The translations under genes and the position numbers were made by a program. From M50B91 sp964526665 (GTDB lineage Bacteria > Patescibacteriota > Gracilibacteria > UBA4473): a DNA stretch of 64,000 nt. Where the stretch lies: the NCBI GenBank assembly GCA_964526665.1, contig CAZGJL010000002.1:30386-94385 (forward strand). Reading direction: 5' to 3'. Positions within the stretch are counted from its first letter, which is position 1. Each line of letters begins with the position of its first letter. Positions 18,752 through 25,964 of this stretch are shown here, one piece after another. Below the pieces are notes generated by a model. The model was not told the origin of the DNA and did not search any database. It was given only the letters and a program-made list of their open reading frames with translations.

Positions 18752-18916
18752 TGTTGAATAATTAATGAAAAACGTTTTGGTAGAATTATTATATATGTAG
18801 CGGGGCTAAGAAATTAATCCTTATTTGAAATGAATGAAATTCTCAAAGTAGGAATTTCTCAAAAAACGCAAGAAGAGCCACCTTGTATAAATAAGTCCTT
18901 CGGTTAAAAGAAGTCT

Positions 18917-19927
18917 CTATTTTTTAAATAATTCCTCTTTCCACAAAGCCATATTATTGACGCAATGATCAATTATTTCAACAATAACATCATCAGTTTT
19001 ACTGTAATCTCCAATTTTAATGACAAGTACGATTTTATCATTTTCAATTTCTAATGAAGATCTCCAATACCATCCTGGGTCATTAGCAATTTTTTTATTG
19101 TAATAAATAAGTTCATCGTTAATGCGATTTGAACTTGAGATTTCTTTGGTTACAAATAATGTTTCTGATTTTTCGTCAAACCTAAGTTGAATGTCATTTA
19201 ATTCATTACTGAAACCTTTTTCATTCTCATTATAATGAGGTAATGCGGTTTCTTTTGAAATAAAATAACTATTTATATAAGACCTAGCTTGATTATGAAA
19301 GAAAGTAATATTGCAATGATCAACAACTTTTAGATAATATTTTTTGTCCCAAATATATGCCTCATCGGCTAGTTTTTTTATTTTTTTTCTAAAATCTTTA
19401 ACAGAAATAGAGCCATCATCGAAATCTGTTCGGATATTTAACCTAAATAAAGTTTCACTGGATACTTCGTTTATTGTGGTATCGACCTCAAATTCACTAT
19501 TTGAAAAATCTAACTTATCACTCCTTAATATCCCTACGGTAGCATCTGAGTGTGGTGTGTTTTGAATTTCTATTAGTTTATCCAAAATATCTGATCTTAA
19601 ATGGAAAAACTTACTTTGAAACACATAACCCCTAGCAATAAGGATTTTGTTATCTGAATTGTATTCAAATTCAACATTATATACCGAGCCTCTAAATTTT
19701 TCTTCGGTCTTGATATCGAAAACATCTTCAAAGGGGATTCTTTGATATTTTGCATAGGCCCTTACATAATTAATGGCGTCATCGTAGTTCATCGTTTCCA
19801 TTTTATTTTTGCTATCTTGTTCAGTACTGCACCCACACAATAAGCACACTCCGACGGTTAATATGATATAAAACTTTTGAAGTTTTATATTCTTAAATAG
19901 GAGGAACGCATGAGTCAACCAAGTCAT
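18917..19927 (-). CDS. Predicted lipoprotein of unknown function
   Basis: 336 residues. Basic/aromatic N-terminus, hydrophobic stretch YIILTVGVCLLCGC with a lipobox (LLCGC), so probably lipid-anchored outside the membrane. The mature part is asparagine/aspartate-rich and much more AT-rich in base use than neighbouring genes, suggesting recent transfer. It may contain two similar halves: a DHCNITFF segment and IIDHCVNNMALW share an (I/V)(V/I)DHCN motif. The ATG at 19927 overlaps the stop of an 8-codon open frame by ATGA; a GTG at 19945 in frame is the alternative start. No family recognised. Confidence 0.6.
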   Translation of the reverse strand: MTWLTHAFLLFKNIKLQKFYIILTVGVCLLCGCSTEQDSKNKMETMNYDDAINYVRAYAKYQRIPFEDVFDIKTEEKFRGSVYNVEFEYNSDNKILIARGYVFQSKFFHLRSDILDKLIEIQNTPHSDATVGILRSDKLDFSNSEFEVDTTINEVSSETLFRLNIRTDFDDGSISVKDFRKKIKKLADEAYIWDKKYYLKVVDHCNITFFHNQARSYINSYFISKETALPHYNENEKGFSNELNDIQLRFDEKSETLFVTKEISSSNRINDELIYYNKKIANDPGWYWRSSLEIENDKIVLVIKIGDYSKTDDVIVEIIDHCVNNMALWKEELFKK

Positions 19928-19950
19928 AAATCTTTTTTGAGACACTTCAT
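19924..19950 (-). CDS. Putative 8-codon minicistron coupled to the lipoprotein gene
   Basis: ATG at 19950 lies 7 bases after a CACACT -10 box, the usual spacing for leaderless starts in this window. It encodes MKCLKKDL and its TGA overlaps the lipoprotein ATG (ATGA). It may simply load ribosomes for reinitiation. Inference from position only. Confidence 0.3.
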   Translation of the reverse strand: MKCLKKDL

Positions 19951-19957
19951 CTCTCGC

Positions 19958-19986
19958 AGTGTGTCAAAAATTCATGGAATTTGCAA
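19958..19986 (-). promoter_or_regulatory. Lipoprotein gene promoter
   Basis: Minus strand: TTGCAA (19986-19981), 17-base spacer, CACACT (19963-19958). Near-duplicate of the promoter at 18751-18723. Confidence 0.55.
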
Positions 19987-19996
19987 TGCCAGGACA

Positions 19997-20024
19997 TTGA
20001 CAAGGGTCAATCGTAATGTATAAA
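19997..20024 (+). promoter_or_regulatory. Promoter for the small membrane protein at 20125
   Basis: TTGACA (19997-20002), 16-base spacer, TATAAA (20019-20024). The leader of about 95 bases has no recognised riboswitch. Confidence 0.6.
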
Positions 20025-20124
20025 TAGGATATTCAAGTAGATAATTAAATTTTTAACACAAAGAGTTAATTGATTTGGTTTCCACTTGGAAATCAGATAA
20101 TTGCTCTTTTAAAAAACGTACGCT

Positions 20125-20544
20125 ATGAAATTAATGATTTTTAAGCCAAAAGCATTTTTTGCTTTATTAGTAATGACTGGGATCGTCCCCAGTATTGTAT
20201 TTACATTGTGGAGACTGGGAGGCATATTGCCCGTATTTCCTGGAATCGCGATTGGAACACTAACATTTGCTCTCTGTTTCCTATTGAGTGGTTTTCTTAA
20301 TTCAAAAAAGCATTATTGGAGAATTACTGGATACGGAAAAAGTAATGTACTTCTCTTATTTCTCATTACTTGCATGTTATTGGGGGTAGGAGGAATACTT
20401 ATCGGAACAACTACAGCTAGTTTTTTTGGTGGACTGAAAACGTCAGGATTGATGGCGCCGTTTGTTGCGGGATGGGTTTGTCTGATTGGAACGATCATTT
20501 ATTGGAAAATCGCCAAAACGGATTGGGAAATAAAAAAAGGGTGA
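20125..20544 (+). CDS. Small polytopic membrane protein
   Basis: 139 residues with about four membrane helices (around residues 10-27, 35-57, 73-97 and 107-130) joined by short basic loops (NSKKHYWRITGYGKSN). No family recognised; it resembles unassigned 4-TM proteins. It stands alone with its own promoter and a clear intrinsic terminator. Confidence 0.6.
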   Translation: MKLMIFKPKAFFALLVMTGIVPSIVFTLWRLGGILPVFPGIAIGTLTFALCFLLSGFLNSKKHYWRITGYGKSNVLLLFLITCMLLGVGGILIGTTTASFFGGLKTSGLMAPFVAGWVCLIGTIIYWKIAKTDWEIKKG

Positions 20545-20598
20545 AGTGATCCAAGAAAAATATGGAAAGAAGAAAAGGCAAGAAGTATCTGATTATTT

Positions 20599-20646
20599 GA
20601 GTGAAATATTTGTATTTATTAATATAAACATTTCACTCTTTTTTTA
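20599..20646 (+). terminator. Intrinsic terminator after the 20125 gene
   Basis: GAGTGAAAT (20599-20607) pairs with ATTTCACTC (20630-20638), followed by an eight-base T run. Confidence 0.85.
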
Positions 20647-20700
20647 TAAAACTTTCCCAATTCGCACCTTCCTCACAACTTATGCTACAATTCGCCTCGG

Positions 20701-23157
20701 ATGGAAAACACAATTCTAATTGCAATGGCGAGCGGGATAGGAGTGGCAATTTTTGCCGTATTATTCGTGCGATGGAATCGGAAACGAGAGGATTTTAAGC
20801 GATCACTCGATTTTACGTTTCTTCAGATTCTCATTCCAAAAAAAGAATCCAAGGAAGATTATGAGCGAGAACGAGATCAGACAGCAGATATGCATAAGGT
20901 AGTGTCGATTGCTGACCATTTTTTTCAATCTTTGTACGGGATTCGATCTCATGACATTGATCGTTTTTGGAAAAACCAAGACTTCATTTCTCTTGAATAT
21001 ATTGCAACAGATGGAGAGATTTGTTTTTATGTAGGTTGTCCGAGAGAGCTACAACAGGTTATTGAAAAACAAATAACGAGTTTCTATCCAGAAGCAGTAA
21101 TAGAGCCAACAGAGTCGCCAAAAGTGTTTCATAAAAAAACACATCAGATAACAGGATTCATAACAGGAGAACGAAATTTTCGTTATCCAATTAAAACATT
21201 TAAAAACTTCGAGTCGGCTGATCCGGTGAATAATATTTTGAATTCACTTTCGAATGCATCAGATGACAAAGGGAATTCTGCAGCAGTGCAGATTATGATT
21301 CGTCCAGTAAAAGATACGTGGCAAAAATCAGCCAGAAAACTTTCAAAACGATTAGGGTCAGGGAAAACAGAGCTTGTATGGTGGAATCCGTTCTTGCTTC
21401 TGGGATCATTTCTCTCTCTTATGGTTCATGGGTCAGAAGAAGACTCCAAAAATTCTGATACAGGAGAAAAAGACACTGAATCACAGAAAACAACACAAGC
21501 AATTGAGGAAAAATCAGAACGGCACGGATTCAAAACAATTATTCGTTGTGTGACGAGTTCTCCAGAAAAGCGAACCGCACAAATAAATATGACATCGCTC
21601 TTGAACTCATTTAGTCAATACGGTGCACCAGCATTGAATTCTTTTCGCCATAGGAAGTGGCATAGTCGGCGAGAGTTAATTGCTAATTTTTTACTTCGAG
21701 CGTTTCGTCGTTCATGGGTGACAAGAAATCCGCTCTTGCTTTCGACAGAAGAACTGGCCTCAATTTTTCACTTCCCACATACAAAATATAATAAGACACC
21801 AGGAGTGAAATGGCAGAACTTCAAGATCGCGCCGGTTCCTCACAACATTCCCACAAAGGGGCTTTATTTAGGAGACAATGTGTATCGAGGCGTAGTCCGT
21901 CCGATATATCTTTCGCCTGAAGATCGTTTTCGACATTTCTATGTTATTGGACAGACAGGTACTGGTAAATCATCGATTTTTCAGACGATGATTCGACAGG
22001 ATTTAGGGGAAAATCGCGGAGTATGTGTAATTGATCCACATGGTTCTTTGGTAGAATCAGTGCTTCCGTTTGTCCCAAAAGAAAGAGTAGATGATGTGAT
22101 AATTTTTGATCCATCAGATTTGGAACGACCAATGGGGCTCAATCTCTTGGAAGCAGATACAGATGAAGAGAGAGATATGGTAGCGCTCGATGCGATGAAC
22201 ATTATGATCAAGATGTTTGACGAGGAAACATTTGGCCCGCGAATTCAGGATTATTTCCGAAATGGAGTTTTGACTCTTATGGCAGATCCGGCGGGAGGAG
22301 CTTTGACGGACATTGTTCGTTTGTTTACCGATGACGCTTTTCAGCGAGCAAAAGTTCAACACGTGAAAAACCCAGTGGTGAAGAGCTTTTGGACAAAACA
22401 AATGGCGCAAACGGGACAGCGTGAAAAACAAGAAATGATTCCGTATTTTTCTGCAAAATTTGGTGCGTTTGTGACCAATTCAATGATGCGAAATATTATT
22501 GGACAGACCAAATCAGCATTTGATTTTGCTTCTGTGATGGATGAAGGGAAGATTCTTTTCATGAATTTATCCAAAGGTATGACAGGGGAGATTAACTCAA
22601 AATTGTTAGGATTAATTATTGTATCAAAACTACAAATGGCGGCATTGCGTCGGCAGAAAAAATTAACAGCAGGAGAGAAGCCGCAGGATTTCTTCCTCTA
22701 TATCGATGAGTTCCAGAACTATGTGACCGACTCGATTGAGTCGATTCTCTCTGAGGCGCGAAAATATCGTTTGTCATTGAATATTGCTCACCAATATTTG
22801 GGACAAATTGATACATCTGGATACAAGAAAGGATTGAATTTGAAAGAAGCCGTTTTTGGAAATGTCGGAACAATGATGTGTTACAAGATCGGTGCGCAAG
22901 ATGCTGAGGAAATGGCAAAGGAAATGGCGCCGGTGTTTAGCGATCAAGACTTATTGAATATAGACGCTTTCAAATCAGCGATTAAATTAGCGGTAGATGG
23001 TCAGCCAAGTCGTCCATTTTCTCTTAATGTGCAGAAACCGTGGCTTGAGAAGGGAAACGAAAAGATGTCGGATGCATTGAAGCAGATTTCACGGTTGACG
23101 CATGGGCGAAGCAAGAAATTCGTGGAGAAGGAGATTTTCACAAGACTTGATGTGTAA
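20701..23157 (+). CDS. VirD4/TraG-like type IV secretion coupling ATPase
   Basis: 818 residues. N-terminal membrane helix (ILIAMASGIGVAIFAVLFVRW), a 390-residue N-terminal region, then a RecA-like motor: Walker A VIGQTGTGKSS near residue 416, VIDPHGSLVE, Walker B FFLYIDEFQNYV near residue 666, and the SEARKYRLSLNIAHQYLGQ block typical of VirD4/TraG-like proteins in type IV secretion or conjugation. In CPR genomes such ATPases occur with VirB2-like pilins and are thought to serve DNA uptake or surface structures; a pilin gene follows at 25510. A -10-like TACAAT at 20686-20691 lies 9 bases before the ATG, without a good -35 box. No relaxase or VirB4 is present here. Confidence 0.85.
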   Translation: MENTILIAMASGIGVAIFAVLFVRWNRKREDFKRSLDFTFLQILIPKKESKEDYERERDQTADMHKVVSIADHFFQSLYGIRSHDIDRFWKNQDFISLEYIATDGEICFYVGCPRELQQVIEKQITSFYPEAVIEPTESPKVFHKKTHQITGFITGERNFRYPIKTFKNFESADPVNNILNSLSNASDDKGNSAAVQIMIRPVKDTWQKSARKLSKRLGSGKTELVWWNPFLLLGSFLSLMVHGSEEDSKNSDTGEKDTESQKTTQAIEEKSERHGFKTIIRCVTSSPEKRTAQINMTSLLNSFSQYGAPALNSFRHRKWHSRRELIANFLLRAFRRSWVTRNPLLLSTEELASIFHFPHTKYNKTPGVKWQNFKIAPVPHNIPTKGLYLGDNVYRGVVRPIYLSPEDRFRHFYVIGQTGTGKSSIFQTMIRQDLGENRGVCVIDPHGSLVESVLPFVPKERVDDVIIFDPSDLERPMGLNLLEADTDEERDMVALDAMNIMIKMFDEETFGPRIQDYFRNGVLTLMADPAGGALTDIVRLFTDDAFQRAKVQHVKNPVVKSFWTKQMAQTGQREKQEMIPYFSAKFGAFVTNSMMRNIIGQTKSAFDFASVMDEGKILFMNLSKGMTGEINSKLLGLIIVSKLQMAALRRQKKLTAGEKPQDFFLYIDEFQNYVTDSIESILSEARKYRLSLNIAHQYLGQIDTSGYKKGLNLKEAVFGNVGTMMCYKIGAQDAEEMAKEMAPVFSDQDLLNIDAFKSAIKLAVDGQPSRPFSLNVQKPWLEKGNEKMSDALKQISRLTHGRSKKFVEKEIFTRLDV

Positions 23158-23165
23158 TTTCTCTT

Positions 23166-23313
23166 AACTTTTTTCTTCGCGAAAAAAGTTACAAAAAAGC
23201 TCGTTGCGGTTGTTCACTGGCAAACGAAATATTCTCGTTCATTAAACCGCCAAAGGCGGTTTGAGCATTCACTTTGAATAATCGTTTTTTGCTGTGCTCA
23301 CAAATGCAACTTA
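23166..23313 (+). repeat. Dispersed intergenic element, copy A
   Basis: Starts 8 bases after the VirD4-like stop. Parts in order: hairpin AACTTTTTTC/GAAAAAAGTT with loop TTCGC (23166-23190); a conserved single-stranded block with GTTG..GTT and AAACGAAAT; hairpin AAACCGCC-aaa-GGCGGTTT (23244-23262); a 3' block with TTTGAA, ATCGTTTTTT and ACAAATGCAACT. Copies B (50524) and C (55222) share this order. Confidence 0.8.
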
Positions 23314-23330
23314 TTTGGAATCCTATTTGT

Positions 23331-23362
23331 TCCCCCTCTTGATGTAAGAGGGGGTTAGGGGG
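23331..23362. repeat. C-rich hairpin repeat, copy 1
   Basis: CCCCCTCTT (23332-23340) pairs with AAGAGGGGG (23346-23354), followed by TTAGGGGG. A related unit follows copy C at 55391. It may also help end recG and VirD4-like transcripts. Confidence 0.6.
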
Positions 23363-23374
23363 TGATATATACTT

Positions 23375-25393
23375 CTAAAAAAACACCTCACCACTCTCAA
23401 CTTTCGCCTTGAGCTTTGGATATTTCTCCAACGTAACATCTTCTTTCAGAACCCTGATGGCACAATCCCGCGCATCCTGCAACATTTGCAAATCCGATAA
23501 ATCCGCGCACTTGAAGTCCGGCATTCCCGCCTGCTTGGTTCCATAGAGCTCTCCCATTCCACGAAGCTCGAGATCGATTTCTGCCAACTTCTGTCCAGAG
23601 TGGTGTTTCTCCATCGCCTGGAGTCGTGTTTTGTGCTTGTCTTCCATTTTGCCCACCATGAGGAAACAATAGGATTGCATGTCGTTACGTCCGATTCTCC
23701 CACGGAATTGATGGAGTTGCGCGAGACCGAATCGTTCGCTGTTCTCAATCATCATTATCGTCGCATTGGGAATATCGACCCCGACTTCAATTACGCTCGT
23801 GGAGACGAGAATATCGAATTCTCGGTTTTTGAATCGTCCCATAATGGCATCTTTTTCCTTCTGTTTCATCTTCCCATGCAAGAATTCTACTTTGCGATTG
23901 TGGAAAACTTGTGCAATACGTCCATACTCCGTCATTACGTTTTTTGCCTCAATTTTGTCTGATTCATCTACGAGGGGACACACCCAGAACACTTGTCGTC
24001 CTTTCATAATATGATCGTCGGCGAAGAGCTCCATCTTTTTCCGCATGGCATCGTTTCCCACGACGCGGGTGATGATTTTTTTCCTCCCTGGTGGCAGTTC
24101 ATTTATTATGGACAAATCTTGGTCTCCATAAACGGTTAAGGCGAGTGTTCGCGGAATTGGTGTAGCGGTCATGGCCACGACGTGACATCCTGTTTCTCCT
24201 AGAATCGCGCGTTGCTTGACCCCGAACCGGTGTTGTTCGTCGATTACTGCGAGTCCCAAGTTTTTGAACACGGTATTTTCCGTCAAGATCGCGTGGGTTC
24301 CTATAAGTACATTAATTTGTCCTCCGGCGAGATCACGTTTTATTTTCTCTTTATTCTTTTCAGTGGTTGCTCCTATAAGGAGTTCGCATCGAACCTCTGG
24401 ACCAAAGAACTTCAACGCGTTCGCAAAGTGCTGTTGCGCCAAAATGGCCGTGGGGGCGAGAATTGATACTTGATTTCCAGCACGGACGTGTGGACTGCTC
24501 GCCAAGAAGGCAACAATTGTTTTCCCGCTTCCTACGTCTCCCTGCACGAGGCGGTGTGCGGAACGATCGAGTTCGAAGTCTTTGAGTATAGAAAAGAGGG
24601 TTTTCTTTTGCGCGGTGGTGAGTTCGAAGGGCACTTTTTTCAAATCTTCTTTTGTCGGTTCTGCATCAAAAACTATTTTATATGGGTTTCGTGCGGCTTG
24701 TTCGCGTAAAAATTTCTCTCTCAACACGCGAACTTGAATCTCAAAAATCTCTTCAAACGCGAGTCTCGCTCGTGCGGCGCTCCAGGATTCGACACTGTTT
24801 GGCACATGAATTTGTTTCACGGCTTCGGATTTGTCCATCAAATCACGGGATTTGAGTATCTCTTTTGGTAAAAATTCTTGGAATTCTTTTGAAAAAATGA
24901 GACATCCAGAGACTTTTTCTCGTAACCATTTACTCGTTATGGGGGGAGATTCCGGATATACAGCGCGCAATCCGCCGACGTGTACGTTTTGTTCTAGGTG
25001 TACTTCCGGATTGGAGATCTGAATTTTCCCATAATTCCGCGTTACTTTCCCCACGAGCCAGGCTTTTGTATCGTCTTGGAAGTTCTTTAATTTATATGGA
25101 ACGACAAACCAAATCACATCGATCGTCGATCCGTCTTCCAAAATCAGTGCCGCACGTCCTAATTTCTTCCCTCGAGGAGTTTTTTCTACTCGAAAATCAC
25201 ATAATTGTCCGACAAGAGTGTTTTTTTCTCCTAATTTTATTTCAGAAAACAAAGATTTTTCGTCAGTCGATTCCAGAGCTCTCGGGAAAAATCCCAAAAG
25301 ATCCCGAATAGTCTTAAGTCCCATGTAGTCTAGCTTTTTGATGTGCGAGGGGGTCGTCCGGAGCACAGATTTTAACGGAAAGTCTAGATTCAT
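23375..25393 (-). CDS. recG: ATP-dependent DNA helicase RecG
   Basis: Branch-migration helicase acting on stalled forks and recombination intermediates. 672 residues. N-terminal wedge/OB domain (KNTLVGQLCDFRVEKTPRG), then helicase motifs: LVQGDVGSGKTIVA (motif I), ILAPTAILAQQHF, VIDEQHRFGVKQR (motif II), VVAMTATPIPRTLALTVYGD (motif III), DILVSTSVIEVGVDIPNATIMMIENSERFGLAQLHQFRGRIGR (motifs V-VI region) and the C-terminal LELRGMGELYGTKQAG. The ATG at 25393 is preferred over 25402 because a TACAAT box ends 7 bases before it and would overlap the earlier ATG. Confidence 0.95.
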   Translation of the reverse strand: MNLDFPLKSVLRTTPSHIKKLDYMGLKTIRDLLGFFPRALESTDEKSLFSEIKLGEKNTLVGQLCDFRVEKTPRGKKLGRAALILEDGSTIDVIWFVVPYKLKNFQDDTKAWLVGKVTRNYGKIQISNPEVHLEQNVHVGGLRAVYPESPPITSKWLREKVSGCLIFSKEFQEFLPKEILKSRDLMDKSEAVKQIHVPNSVESWSAARARLAFEEIFEIQVRVLREKFLREQAARNPYKIVFDAEPTKEDLKKVPFELTTAQKKTLFSILKDFELDRSAHRLVQGDVGSGKTIVAFLASSPHVRAGNQVSILAPTAILAQQHFANALKFFGPEVRCELLIGATTEKNKEKIKRDLAGGQINVLIGTHAILTENTVFKNLGLAVIDEQHRFGVKQRAILGETGCHVVAMTATPIPRTLALTVYGDQDLSIINELPPGRKKIITRVVGNDAMRKKMELFADDHIMKGRQVFWVCPLVDESDKIEAKNVMTEYGRIAQVFHNRKVEFLHGKMKQKEKDAIMGRFKNREFDILVSTSVIEVGVDIPNATIMMIENSERFGLAQLHQFRGRIGRNDMQSYCFLMVGKMEDKHKTRLQAMEKHHSGQKLAEIDLELRGMGELYGTKQAGMPDFKCADLSDLQMLQDARDCAIRVLKEDVTLEKYPKLKAKVESGEVFF

Positions 25394-25489
25394 TACTGGC
25401 ATTGTACAAAAAATATATAAAAAAAACTTGCCAAAAGACGAGAGTTGTCGGAAAATTTGTAGCGAAGAACTCGCGATTGCGGGAAATAA

Positions 25490-25495
25490 TACAAT
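25490..25495 (+). promoter_or_regulatory. Candidate -10 box of the pilin gene
   Basis: TACAAT 14 bases before the pilin ATG. No convincing -35 box at 16-18 bases, so confidence is low. Confidence 0.3.
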
Positions 25496-25509
25496 TTACT
25501 CCATTCACA

Positions 25510-25878
25510 ATGAAAAAATTTATGGCACCACTTCTCGGATTAGTACTAGCTACGGTGCTATTTATAGACCCAGCATTCGCACAGCTTATCGATCCATCAG
25601 ATAGCCCCTCCAATATTCAAGGAGCAACTGGAAGTGAGGGATCGTTTCGAAGTATTTTACGAACAATTATCAACTTTGTACTCTACTTCCTTGGATTAAT
25701 AGCAACAATCATGGTGATTTACGGAGGATTCCTTTACATCACATCTCAAGGAGAAGACACAGAGAAAGCAAAGAAAGTTCTTATGTATGCTGTAATCGGT
25801 ATTGTGATCATCTTGATCTCATTCGCATTGGTAAACACATTGTTGACTGCTGCAGACGGAGTAAGTACAGGATTCTAA
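25510..25878 (+). CDS. VirB2/TrbC-like pilin
   Basis: 122 residues: signal peptide (MKKFMAPLLGLVLATVLFIDPAFA), a short extracellular segment, then two membrane helices (TIINFVLYFLGLIATIMVIYGGFLYI and VLMYAVIGIVIILISFALVNTLL) joined by a charged loop GEDTEKAKK. This is the VirB2/TrbC pilin layout. The start at 25510 gives a clean signal peptide; the frame is open upstream to 25402 but the extension is basic and implausible. The same two-helix module with the G-D/E-D/E...KAK loop is repeated three times in each of the proteins at 30301 and 31802. Confidence 0.85.
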   Translation: MKKFMAPLLGLVLATVLFIDPAFAQLIDPSDSPSNIQGATGSEGSFRSILRTIINFVLYFLGLIATIMVIYGGFLYITSQGEDTEKAKKVLMYAVIGIVIILISFALVNTLLTAADGVSTGF

Positions 25879-25903
25879 GAAAGAAGTTTATTACAAATTT
25901 AAA

Positions 25904-25929
25904 AACCCTGCTGCGAAGCGGGGTTTTTT
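25904..25929 (+). terminator. Terminator after the pilin gene
   Basis: AACCCTGCT (25904-25912) and AGCGGGGTT (25917-25925) form a 9-bp stem with one T-G pair, loop GCGA, and a T run to 25929. Its tail overlaps the -35 box of the ftsK promoter. Confidence 0.88.
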
Positions 25930-25956
25930 GTATTTCAAAAGATTATCCGATATAAT
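25928..25956 (+). promoter_or_regulatory. ftsK promoter, leaderless type
   Basis: TTGTAT (25928-25933), 17-base spacer, TATAAT (25951-25956), 8 bases to ATG 25965. Confidence 0.65.
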
Positions 25957-25964
25957 ACTGCTTG

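Noticed and set aside
18836..18858. GAAATTC/GAATTTC hairpin as terminator of the lipoprotein or DUF4012 region
   Set aside because: Seven weak A/T pairs without an adjacent T run; likely chance in AT-rich sequence.
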